DNA of 64,000 bases from Natranaeroarchaeum sp042663585. Lineage in GTDB: Archaea; Halobacteriota; Halobacteria; Halobacteriales; Natronoarchaeaceae. The position numbers were made by a program, and so were the translations under genes. The stretch lies in assembly GCF_042663585.1 (NCBI RefSeq), contig NZ_JBHTAN010000001.1:248001-312000 (forward strand). Direction: 5' to 3'. The notes under the pieces are model-generated. The model made no database searches. It was not told where the DNA came from and saw nothing but the letters and a program-made list of their open reading frames with translations. This document shows, one piece after another, positions 51,559 to 59,534 of the stretch. Each line of letters opens with the position of its first letter. The stretch's first letter is position 1.

Positions 51559-52080
51559 CTAGTTGCTGCCGAGTTGCCCTTTTAAGTAGAACCGTTCGAC
51601 CTCGCAGTGGTCGTTCCACCGGCACTCGACGCCCTTGGTCATGTACAGCGAGTAGAACTCCTCGCCAGCCTGCTGGACCTCGGCGGCTGTGTACGGCTCC
51701 AGTTGTTTATCGGCCACGTCGTCCTCTGTGGGATAACACTGGGGGGCCAGCGAGAAGCGGTGATGACAGGCCGGACAGGTGAGCGGCCGGTGAAACTCCA
51801 GGTCCTCGGCGTACCGGTCGCGCGCCACGGCCGTCGCAGTGGCCTGGACCCACGTCGTCTGACAGTGCTCACAGGTTCCAGTTGCCGTCTCGAAGCCGAG
51901 CCAGTCCCCGTACTTCTCTCGTAGTTCTGCGCGAGCATCGTCCCGGTTGGCCGGATATCGAGCGTCGTCGGCCAGGATCGGATACCGGTCCGGTTGCATC
52001 GGAATCGCAACCGTCCCCTCTCCACAGCGACACTCTACGTGAAACACTTTCTCCCCGGCATCGGCTGTCGTCTCACTCAT
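51559..52080 (-). CDS. zinc-finger protein, function unknown
   Basis: 173 residues from MSETTADAGEKVFHVECRCG; a longer open frame upstream is Arg/Ser-rich and not used. Three metal-binding knuckles: VECRCGEGTVAIP, GTCEHCQTTW and LTCPACHHRFSLAPQCY, plus a fourth near the end (KGVECRWNDHCEVE). The pattern suggests one or two zinc ribbons. It is transcribed toward the Orc1-like gene and may be in its transcription unit. No known family recognised. Confidence 0.75.
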   Translation of the reverse strand: MSETTADAGEKVFHVECRCGEGTVAIPMQPDRYPILADDARYPANRDDARAELREKYGDWLGFETATGTCEHCQTTWVQATATAVARDRYAEDLEFHRPLTCPACHHRFSLAPQCYPTEDDVADKQLEPYTAAEVQQAGEEFYSLYMTKGVECRWNDHCEVERFYLKGQLGSN

Positions 52081-52147
52081 GGCCGTCCCGTCATGGTTCG
52101 TGCCACGGACAGATATACTGCTGGACGGCCGTGAGCCGACCTTCCGA

Positions 52148-52276
52148 TCAGCGTCCGGTGAAGTAGTCGGCTGCCTGGGTTCCGGGACCGATTTCTTCGA
52201 CGGGTTCGCCGTCACAGTTGCAACACTGGGGTGGTCTCTCGACGTCCGCATACACCGTCTCGCACGCACCACACAT
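52148..52276 (-). CDS. very small CPxCG-type zinc-ribbon protein
   Basis: 42 residues, MCGACETVYADVERPPQCCNCDGEP and a short tail ending ADYFTGR. Four cysteines in two knuckles (CGAC, CNC) make a minimal zinc ribbon as known for haloarchaeal micro-proteins. The ATG at 52276 starts right at the first knuckle; a longer open frame upstream (31 codons) is unlikely. It lies 67 bp before the larger zinc-finger gene on the same strand, so it may be co-transcribed with it. Confidence 0.65.
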   Translation of the reverse strand: MCGACETVYADVERPPQCCNCDGEPVEEIGPGTQAADYFTGR

Positions 52277-52472
52277 GAAAAACCGGAGTCCTAGCACAAC
52301 AACACGTTGGGAACACGCGTTCAAATCGATGTCGGCGATACATGCCCGTTCGGCCGCTGTATCCATCACCCGCTACCTGATCGCAGTTCGGCACACTGAT
52401 CCGGAGCGTACAAAACAGACACAGATCTTGCACGGCCCTAAATACCACTTTGCGGATCTGATCCAACCGATT

Positions 52473-53483
52473 TCACTCGGAGACGCCGACGACCTGCTTG
52501 CCGATGTTGTCCCCAGAGAACAGTCCGAGGAACGCGTCCGGTGCGTTCTCGAGTCCATCGACGATCGTCTCGCGATGGGTGAGATCGCCGGAGGCGACCC
52601 ATGTACCGAGTTGTTCGCTGGCTTGCTCGAATCGGGTTGCGTAGTCACTGACGAGGAGTCCCTGTACTTTCGCACGAGATGCGATGAGTTGCGGGAGCTT
52701 TCGCGGCCCCGTCGGGACGTCTTCAGCGTTGTAGTGAGCGATCTGTCCGCAGACAGCGACCCGTGCGTCGAGATTCAGTTTCGTGAAGACCGCATCCGTG
52801 ATCGGACCGCCAACGTTGTCGAAGTAGACGTCGACGCCGCCGGGTGCGGCATCGTCGAGTGCCGCCCGATAGTCGTCGACGTCTTTGTAGTTGATTGCGG
52901 CGTCGAAGCCCAGCTCGTCGGTGAGCCACTCGACTTTCTCATCGGAGCCCGCAAAGCCGACGACGCGACAGCCGTTTAGCTTCGCAATCTGGCCGACGAC
53001 GGAGCCGACTGCACCGGCAGCACCGGACACGACGACTGTGTCGCCGGGAGTGGGCTCGCCCACGTCGAGCAGTCCGAAGTACGCTGTCCGACCGGGCATT
53101 CCGAGCGCGCCGAGGTAGGCGGGGAGGCCGGCGATAGTCGGATCGACGGGGGCGACGCTGTCAGCGTCGAGGAGGCTGTAGTCCGCCCATGTTCCGTTGC
53201 CCGTCACGAGGTCGCCAGTATCGTAGGTATCACTCTCGCTTTCGACGACTTCGCCGACGACAGCACCGTTCAGCGGTTCGCCGATATCCCACGGCTCCGC
53301 GTACGATTCAGCGTCCCGCATTCGACCCCGCATATACGGGTCGACAGAGAGGTAGCGTACCCGGACAAGCAGTTCACCGTGTTCCGGCTCCGGAACGCCG
53401 CCCTCGTGCAGCTCGAAACTGTCCATATCCGGCTCACCATCGGGACGCTCGGCAAACACCCACTCGCGGTTCGAATCTCGCAT
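52473..53483 (-). CDS. NADP-dependent oxidoreductase (MDR family, CurA/LTB4DH-like)
   Basis: 336 residues from MRDSNREWVFAERPDGEPD; the frame is open upstream but Arg-rich and unlike protein. Zinc-independent medium-chain reductase: LSVDPYMRGRM near residue 50, nucleotide motif VVSGAAGAVGSVVGQIAKLNGCRVVGFAGSDEK, and VDVYFDNVGGPI, LKVAVCGQI-like (LDARVAVCGQIAHYN). The family (leukotriene B4 dehydrogenase, CurA) reduces the double bond of enones with NADPH. No catalytic zinc ligands are present. It stands alone between zinc-ribbon genes and the glucoamylase. Confidence 0.92.
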   Translation of the reverse strand: MRDSNREWVFAERPDGEPDMDSFELHEGGVPEPEHGELLVRVRYLSVDPYMRGRMRDAESYAEPWDIGEPLNGAVVGEVVESESDTYDTGDLVTGNGTWADYSLLDADSVAPVDPTIAGLPAYLGALGMPGRTAYFGLLDVGEPTPGDTVVVSGAAGAVGSVVGQIAKLNGCRVVGFAGSDEKVEWLTDELGFDAAINYKDVDDYRAALDDAAPGGVDVYFDNVGGPITDAVFTKLNLDARVAVCGQIAHYNAEDVPTGPRKLPQLIASRAKVQGLLVSDYATRFEQASEQLGTWVASGDLTHRETIVDGLENAPDAFLGLFSGDNIGKQVVGVSE

Positions 53484-53608
53484 GCCCCGCCGTACGCTTC
53501 CCGGACCGAAAACGGTGCTGTTTTGGATAGACTGGCCGCCCTCGGCTGGAAACTCGAACAGGACGGTCGGACCGAAACCGACGGCCGACCTCGGAACTGT
53601 TCCCGGGC

Positions 53609-55663
53609 TCAGGCGGAGCGCTCGCCCGGCGCGAGCCCGAACGGCTCGCCGCGAACGTGGTTCTCGACGAGCAGCAGGTACGCTGCCTGGCTCCACTGGA
53701 GGTTCGAGTTCCACCGGACCCGTCCGCTCCCGTCGACGCGCTCGGGGAGCAGGCCGGCACTGGTCGTCCACTCGATGGCATCCTCGAACACGTGGTCGGC
53801 GACTGCATCGGGATCGTTGCCGCCGAGCCACCGGGCCACGTCTGCGTACGCCTCGCACAGTGGCCACCCGCCATCCTCGGCGGTCCCCGTGGGTGTGTAG
53901 TGGTCGCCGGGATAGCGGCCCAGACAGGGCGTCTCTCCCGCTACCCACGGTTCCTCGTCGGCGAGCGAGAGCGTCGCCGAGATGGTCTCATCGCCGGCAT
54001 CAACGACGTTCCACGGCCAGACAGCCATGAACGCAGCGGCGTCCGGTCGGGCGTCAGCCGGCGGGTCGGACGAGGTCTCCGGGCTGTCGGCGGTGACGAA
54101 CGCGTCACCGTACGGCGTGGATTTGAAACAGTACTGTTCGATGTTCTCCGCCCAGACGTTTGCTCGGTTGCGACACCGCTCGGCGAACGTCGGGTCGCCG
54201 TGCGCCTCCGCGAGTTCGCTCATCGCGCGAAGCCCGGCGATCGCGGCGGCGGTGCCCTCGGTGCTGTGCCCCCAGATCTCCTCCCACGGATCCTGGTGTT
54301 TCTCCGGGAAGCCGTACTGGTTGTCGTACGAGAGGAGGAACTCCGCCGCACGACGCGACATATCGTAGTGGGTGGCCAGCAGGTCGTCGTCGCCGGTCTC
54401 CTGCCAGACGAGCCAGTGGGCGTATATCGGCCCACCGACCTGGTCGAGCTGGAGCGCCCGCCAGTGCGGCTCGCCGGTGACGAAATAGTTCTGCCACCAT
54501 GTCCCGTAGCGATTGATCCCCCGGCTGTCGACGACATCATTGATGATCTGGTTATCGTCGAACCACCGAAGCGCAAGCCGTGCCTCCTGCTCGGCGCCGG
54601 CCGCGATCAGCGCCTGCGTGATGATCACCTGATCGCGCGGCCAGATGAACTTGTACGTCATGTCGATCGGCTTGAACGCCCCCGCGATGACGCCACAACA
54701 GCCGTCCTGTGCGGATTTCATCGCCGTCAGCGACCGCTCGTACAGGCCGTTGACCGTGGAGTCGTCGGTCGGGCCGTCCGAGACAGTTGCGTGCCACGTC
54801 TCCCACGCGTCCGCGAACGATTTCCGCTCTGACTCGTACCCACGGTCGAGGACCGTCAGCGCGTGCTCGACTGCCGCATCGGCCCCGTAGCCGAAGCCGA
54901 CACCGGTGAGCCAGGACGCCTCGTCCGTCTCGCCGACGTACAGTCCCACACCAACATCGAGGTTCCCCTCGCCCCGTTCAGTGTCGTCGATGAACCCGTC
55001 GGACCCCTCGTATATATCCGCCCACGCGCTCCGTCCCGGGCCCGTCGATACGCCGGTGTGGCCGATCCGGTTGCCGTCGAACTCCCGGCGGCCGTCGTGG
55101 TCCTGTGCGATCGCTAGCCACCGGTCGCCGTCCGTTGCGACAACCAGTTCGGCACCATCGCGCTCCGTGACGTACGCCTCCTGGACTGCGTTCGGGTCCT
55201 CGTGGTTGTGGCCCTGGATTCCGAGGTCGGTGACGGTGTAGAACGTTCGCTCTGCGACCGTCTCGAACGCGGCGTCAGTGCGGAGCAGCAGCGCACAGGT
55301 GTCGACGCTTGCGACGACATGCTGCGTGAGCGTCCCGGTCGATCCGGCCTCCTCGAAGCGGTTCTCGAGGGTTATCTCGGGGACTCGGCTCGACGCGAAC
55401 GAGATGTCGCTCTCGACGGCATCGTCCCGGGCGTCCAGCGTGTGTCTCTCGTCCGCGTTCCACGCCAGCGTGTGGAGGTCGTAGAACAGTTCGATATCCG
55501 ACCGAAACGCGGAGGTTTCCTCGATGATCGACCCGTGGCGGTCCTGCTCGGGGTCGTCGTACCGGTTCGCGGTCAACATGACGTTCGCGCCCTCGTCGTG
55601 TGGCGCGCTGAGGATGGCGTCCTTGTCGCTCGGTACATCCGGCGCGTTCGACTCGACTGGCAT
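53609..55663 (-). CDS. GH15 family glucoamylase (glucan 1,4-alpha-glucosidase)
   Basis: 684 residues. An N-terminal beta-sandwich (about 1-290) precedes an (alpha/alpha)6 barrel with KFIWPRDQVIITQALI, GTWWQNYFVTGEPHW, QLDQVGGPIYAHW, the acid E461/E462 in PWEEIWGHSTEGTAAAI, and the base E641 in LLPERVDGSGRVRWNSNLQWSQA. No signal peptide, so it acts on internal glucan. The enzyme releases glucose from non-reducing ends of alpha-1,4-glucans. No other glycogen genes are adjacent. Confidence 0.92.
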   Translation of the reverse strand: MPVESNAPDVPSDKDAILSAPHDEGANVMLTANRYDDPEQDRHGSIIEETSAFRSDIELFYDLHTLAWNADERHTLDARDDAVESDISFASSRVPEITLENRFEEAGSTGTLTQHVVASVDTCALLLRTDAAFETVAERTFYTVTDLGIQGHNHEDPNAVQEAYVTERDGAELVVATDGDRWLAIAQDHDGRREFDGNRIGHTGVSTGPGRSAWADIYEGSDGFIDDTERGEGNLDVGVGLYVGETDEASWLTGVGFGYGADAAVEHALTVLDRGYESERKSFADAWETWHATVSDGPTDDSTVNGLYERSLTAMKSAQDGCCGVIAGAFKPIDMTYKFIWPRDQVIITQALIAAGAEQEARLALRWFDDNQIINDVVDSRGINRYGTWWQNYFVTGEPHWRALQLDQVGGPIYAHWLVWQETGDDDLLATHYDMSRRAAEFLLSYDNQYGFPEKHQDPWEEIWGHSTEGTAAAIAGLRAMSELAEAHGDPTFAERCRNRANVWAENIEQYCFKSTPYGDAFVTADSPETSSDPPADARPDAAAFMAVWPWNVVDAGDETISATLSLADEEPWVAGETPCLGRYPGDHYTPTGTAEDGGWPLCEAYADVARWLGGNDPDAVADHVFEDAIEWTTSAGLLPERVDGSGRVRWNSNLQWSQAAYLLLVENHVRGEPFGLAPGERSA

Positions 55664-55817
55664 GGTTGGTCGACGACTGACTGATCAATAAAAGCGGGGC
55701 GACTGTGTAGCCTCGTTACCAACCCCCCGGTCACTCGTCTTCCGATGACGAATCGACTAAGATACGGTTCAGACGGTGTATCGTTCTGCCAATGTAAGCA
55801 GTGTCACTGCTCCTGAC

Positions 55818-56321
55818 TCAGGGTAACAGAAAATCCTGAATCGCCGTGACCACGCTGCCTGAGGAGTCCGTATTCGCTCGCTCTTCAGTAACTTGTTCGA
55901 TTTCGTCGAACAGCGTTTTTACTCTACGTCCGATTTCGTCTCGAATCTCGCGGACGGTTTCCAAGTCCTGCCCCTCGGGATTAGTGAGATCCCATTCATA
56001 TGATTCGACGCCATACTGGGCAGGATCAAATTCCGAAATGAAGCAACCCATCGTAATCAAGTAGTCAGTTTCCTTCAGGTCGTCAAGGTCGGCGATCCAT
56101 TTCGGACTCCGGCCTGAGATATCTATTCCAACCTCGCCCATCGCTCTGACGACCTCTTCGTGAACGGTATCGCCCGGCTCTGTCCCCCCAGAGTGTATTT
56201 CGATGACATCCTCTAAATCTCGCTCGGAGCGCTCACGCTCGGCGAAGGCGGCTGCTATCTGGCTCCGCCCTGCATTGTGGACACAAACGAAATCAAGCCG
56301 GATCTGGTCATTCGACACCAT
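55818..56321 (-). CDS. low-molecular-weight protein-tyrosine-phosphatase/arsenate reductase
   Basis: 167 residues. The phosphatase loop is C13-x5-R19 (FVCVHNAGRSQIAAAF), followed by EIHSGGTEPGDTVHEEVVRAMGEVGIDISG and YLITMGCF, then WDLTNPEGQ with the general acid Asp. The layout is that of thioredoxin-linked ArsC (arsenate to arsenite) and LMW phosphatases. A third redox Cys typical of Staphylococcus ArsC is not evident after the MGC motif. A 20-residue C-terminal extension (ERANTDSSGSVVTAIQDFLLP) is unusual. No arsenical pump gene is beside it. Confidence 0.88.
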   Translation of the reverse strand: MVSNDQIRLDFVCVHNAGRSQIAAAFAERERSERDLEDVIEIHSGGTEPGDTVHEEVVRAMGEVGIDISGRSPKWIADLDDLKETDYLITMGCFISEFDPAQYGVESYEWDLTNPEGQDLETVREIRDEIGRRVKTLFDEIEQVTEERANTDSSGSVVTAIQDFLLP

Positions 56322-57037
56322 AGTAGGGAATAGACTTGCATGTATAAAATGGATTATATGAGGCGTACATATTCATATATACTTTTGACGCCGCCAGCAT
56401 TCCGTACGACTTCTGCATAGCGGCTGTATCACCGCCGAGAACGTGAAATGAACAATGTCGCTTGGGTAATTCCCTTTCTGTATCATCTCGATGACAATCA
56501 GAGACGCCTACGAGACGACGTTCGACGAGAAGGCACGGTGTAAAACAACGACAAGCAAACCCCCCGAGTGCAGTGGACAGGTGCGATCGAGCGGAACCGA
56601 GAGCGACAGCAAGGCCGTCACTGAGTGGAGCGATGCCCGCAGGCCCATGTATGTCAGCCCTCAGCCATTCTGGTTCGCTGGAGCGAACAATTGAGGGGCA
56701 GGCGGCAGTACAAAAACCGTCGCCCATCGGATTCCCGGCGGCCGCAGGCGCCAATGTGACCACCCGAATTCGGACGCCAGCAGGGAGAACAGTGGTGGGG
56801 CGAAGGGTATCTGTGAGCGCATGAGTCTCATCGATGTCAAGCCACTCGCTGGGCTAGCTTAGCTCCCGACATACTCCGTCATCTCTGCTCGCTCCGGAGC
56901 GACCCCGCCGGCCGGTATCATTCGCCGTCGTCGAACGAGTTCGCCTCTGCGGTGAGCGACTCTGCAATCTCCGACAGCCACGCCTCCCGATCGCTTGCGT
57001 CGACGAATGCTGACGCCGCCCCAGCAGCATCGGCGCC
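56322..57037. other. non-coding or decayed region
   Basis: About 700 bp. A plus-strand frame from 56491 begins MTIRDAYETTFDEKARC, which faintly recalls the start of haloarchaeal TFB proteins but decays at once. On the minus strand a tail ending EAWLSEIAESLTAEANSFDDGE (stop near 56918) looks like the last 40 residues of some real protein joined to the broken RND gene. No intact gene seen. Confidence 0.45.
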
Positions 57038-57792
57038 GTGGTCGAGACTCGCCAGGAGATCGACTTCAGTCGTGTGAGCAATGCGGCCCGGGAGAGCGCC
57101 GACATCGCTGGCGACGCTTCGGGTGTGACTGCGACTGCCACCGGTCAGGACGTCATTGTCCAGGTACAAATTGACCTGCTCACGGAGAACATTCTCCAGA
57201 CGCTCGTCATCGCGCTGGTCGTCATCCTCGCTCTCATGATCGTCCTGTACCGGGTTAAGGAGGGGACGGCCAGTCTCGGCGCACTGACTGTGCTTCCGAT
57301 CGGGATGGTGGTGGCGTGGGTGTTCGCTGCGATGTTCTTGCTAGACGTGCCATTGACGCTGTTCACAGCGTTACTCATGAGTTTGGCCATCGGTCTCGGA
57401 ACGGACTATACGATCCACATCAGCGAGCGGTTCGCACAGGAACTGGAGGGAACGCGGAAGTGGCGGAAGCGCTCGAAACGGCTGTCGCGGGGACTGGCGG
57501 CGCACTGCTCGGCAGTACTGTCACGACGGTTGCTGCCTTTGCCACACTCTCGCTCTCAACATTCCCCCCGTTGCGCCAGCTGGGCATGCTGGTAGCGATA
57601 GCCCTGCTTTGCTCGTTCGTGATGGCAGTGTTCGTACTGCCGAGTCTCCTCACGCTGTGGGTGCGATATGTGGGGTGGGAGCCGACATCTCCCGAGACGA
57701 AGTCCTCCGCTCCCCCGAGTGAAACCGAAGCGATGTCTGATGACGGGTTCGACCGGCGGTCCGAGACCAGCGGCGGCGGCAAACGTGACTGA
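57038..57792 (+). pseudogene. RND/MMPL-family transporter, C-terminal part, frameshifted
   Basis: The first frame gives VTATATGQDVIVQVQIDLLTEN, LQTLVIALVVILALMIVLYRVKEG, TVLPIGMVVAWVFAAMFLLDVP and AIGLGTDYTIHISERFAQELEG: the helices 8-10 part with the proton-relay GxxxD region of MMPL-type exporters. Near 57450 the frame shifts; the continuation is EVAEALETAVAGTGGALLGSTVTTVAAF and then ALLCSFVMAVFVLPSLL in the other frame. The N-terminal two thirds are missing. Cannot be functional. Confidence 0.85.
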
Positions 57793-58276
57793 GGACAGTC
57801 CAGAGCCGGCCAAACCTGGCGTTCCAAAGGGCTCCAAGTCGTTCGATGCACTGTACGATCGCTCGGTCGAATCACTCCTGAACGTCCCTGTATCAGACGA
57901 ATGTGTAGACTCGACGGGCGGCCGGACCCACCTGCTCACTGCTGGTGATCCCTCCGCGTAGCCAGTGATCGTCTTTCAAGGGGGCAACGTGACGACCCCG
58001 GTGATCTTGTCCTGGGTACAGAAGGTGGCTGATGACTACTATCTCATCGCGCCGGATACCCCAGGCCAACCTGGAAAGACGGCTGTCGATATGTCCGCCA
58101 ATCTCGGGCCGTGGGTCGTTGAGGTCCTCGACGAACTGGGACTCGACAGCGTGGCAATGCTTGGAATCTCCCACGGTGCCGGAATCGCTTTGGAGGCTGC
58201 TGTCGAAGCACCGACCCGGATCAACGCCGCTGCGTTGATCGCCCTCTCCGGCTTTGGAACGTCGCTCTCTCTCTGA
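57785..58276 (+). pseudogene. alpha/beta hydrolase with in-frame TAG and missing C-terminus
   Basis: Begins at a GTG overlapping the RND stop (VTEDSPEPAKPGVPKGSKSFDALYDRS). After HLLTAGDPSA comes a TAG codon (57959-57961), and the same frame continues PVIVFQGGNVTTPVILSWVQKV, LIAPDTPGQPGKTAV, VVEVLDELGLDSVAM and the nucleophile elbow GISHGAG. The protein stops after IALSGFGTSLSL at 58276, before the catalytic Asp and His. One nonsense mutation plus truncation. Confidence 0.82.
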
Positions 58277-58294
58277 ATCTCGTGCGGATTATTC

Positions 58295-58591
58295 TCAGAT
58301 AATAAATTCGAGATCGAAGAAGGGAGCGGCGACGACGCACAGCAAAACGAGGATTGCCGCGAAACGGAGTACGCCTACCGCCTGTAGCTGGGTCTCTGGG
58401 AGGGACTCGGCGATTCCGGACAACGCAGTTCCGACGATAATAAATAGTAACCACCGGGTTTCGCCAGCGTCGCCGACGCTCCAAGCATACACGAACATGC
58501 ACAAGAAAGTAAGCGACACGCCGAACTGAAAGAGTGCCATAGGACGGCCTTGTGGCTCGTTGAACAGCACCTCGCTGATATAGGGGACCAT
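58295..58591 (-). CDS. small membrane protein, function unknown
   Basis: 98 residues from MVPYISEVLFNEPQGRPMALFQFG; an upstream ATG would add 20 residues lacking the pattern. Three hydrophobic segments: ALFQFGVSLTFLCMFVYAW, WLLFIIVGTALSGIAESLP and VLRFAAILVLLCVVAAPFFDLEFII. Reminiscent of a haloarchaeal family of about 100 residues with the VLFNEP(Q/K)G start. No function known. Confidence 0.75.
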   Translation of the reverse strand: MVPYISEVLFNEPQGRPMALFQFGVSLTFLCMFVYAWSVGDAGETRWLLFIIVGTALSGIAESLPETQLQAVGVLRFAAILVLLCVVAAPFFDLEFII

Positions 58592-58758
58592 AAGCGACGC
58601 GTTCCTGCTTAAGATACAAAATAATTCCTCAACGCGATCCCAGTAAAACATCCTCTCTCATGCTACGCGATTCCTCTGCAGAGACGGTAGGTGACATACT
58701 GCGAGATGCGCAGTCTTCAGCGAACAGCTGTTTTGGAGGAGAATATGTCTGAAGAAGA

Positions 58759-58774
58759 GGATTTCAACAAAGCC
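58759..58774. repeat. solo IS5-type element end
   Basis: GGATTTCAACAAAGCC matches the right end of the element at 50323-50338 (GGATTTCAACAAGGCC) with one difference. No transposase is nearby on the inner side, so it is a relic of a related insertion. Confidence 0.65.
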
Positions 58775-58907
58775 CTGTATTCCAAAATTCAGCCCAACGA
58801 CTGTTGCGCGTGGTTAGCTGGCATAAAATTGCGAATTGATGGGGTAGTGTAACTGTTACAGATCCCAGTATCTATAAGTAACTACCAGTAGTAAACAGTA
58901 ACATCAG

Positions 58908-59534
58908 ATGCCACGGTCGTACTCAATTGGCGAGTTCGCAGAGGAACTCGGTGTTCACGCTCAAACCGTCAAACGCTGGTGTCGGAACGACGACCTCGAT
59001 TACACCCGAACACCGGGCGGTGAACGACGTATTCCACACCGGGAACTCCGTCGACTTGCTGGTGATACTCGTCCGACAGACCGTGTTGCACTCTACGCTC
59101 GTGTCTCCAGTCACGGCCAGAAAGACAACGGCGACCTTGACCGGCAACTCGACCGACTTACAGACTACGCCCACGAACACGGGTGGAGCGTCGAAAACAC
59201 CTACACCGACGTTGGCAGTGGCCTCAACGAAGACCGTCGTGGCCTCAACTCACTCCTTGATGACGTACGAGAAGCCAACTATGGACGCATTCTCGTCACT
59301 TACGAAGATAGACTTACTCGCTTTGGCTTCTCGTATCTCGAACGGTACTTCGAGTGTTACGGTGCCACCATCACCGTTATCGAAGACGAGACGGACAAAT
59401 CAGCACAGGAAGAACTCGTTGATGACCTCATCAAGCTCGTCGCCAGCTTCTCCGGCAAACTCTACGGTATGCGTTCGTCAAAAAAACAACAGATCGTCAA
59501 CACCGTCGAATCCGAGGTGAAACCCGATGAGTGA
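58908..59534 (+). CDS. tnpA: IS607-type serine recombinase TnpA
   Basis: 208 residues. A MerR-like helix-turn-helix at the N-terminus (SYSIGEFAEELGVHAQTVKRWCRNDDLDYTRTPGGERRI), then the small serine resolvase catalytic domain with Ser67 (YARVSSHGQK), DRQLDRLTDYA, and the Arg-containing LVTYEDRLTRFGFSYL. The C-terminal helix ends QIVNTVESEVKPDE. The order (DNA-binding domain first) is diagnostic for IS607. It joins DNA at short GG-type cores and leaves no duplication. Frame intact. Confidence 0.95.
   Translation: MPRSYSIGEFAEELGVHAQTVKRWCRNDDLDYTRTPGGERRIPHRELRRLAGDTRPTDRVALYARVSSHGQKDNGDLDRQLDRLTDYAHEHGWSVENTYTDVGSGLNEDRRGLNSLLDDVREANYGRILVTYEDRLTRFGFSYLERYFECYGATITVIEDETDKSAQEELVDDLIKLVASFSGKLYGMRSSKKQQIVNTVESEVKPDE

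Noticed and set aside
53657..54832. 391-residue plus-strand frame
   Set aside because: Antisense of the GH15 glucoamylase; Arg/Val-rich composition typical of shadows in GC-rich haloarchaeal DNA.
56491..56694. Possible TFB (transcription factor B) remnant, start MTIRDAYETTFDEKARC
   Set aside because: Only the first about 20 residues resemble TFB; no zinc ribbon pattern or cyclin repeat follows, so I do not call it a gene.
7403..58856. Recurrent string TAGTGTAA(C/T)T at about 7404, 16158, 38714 and 58848
   Set aside because: Looked like a shared IS end or target, but flanks share nothing further; too short to call.
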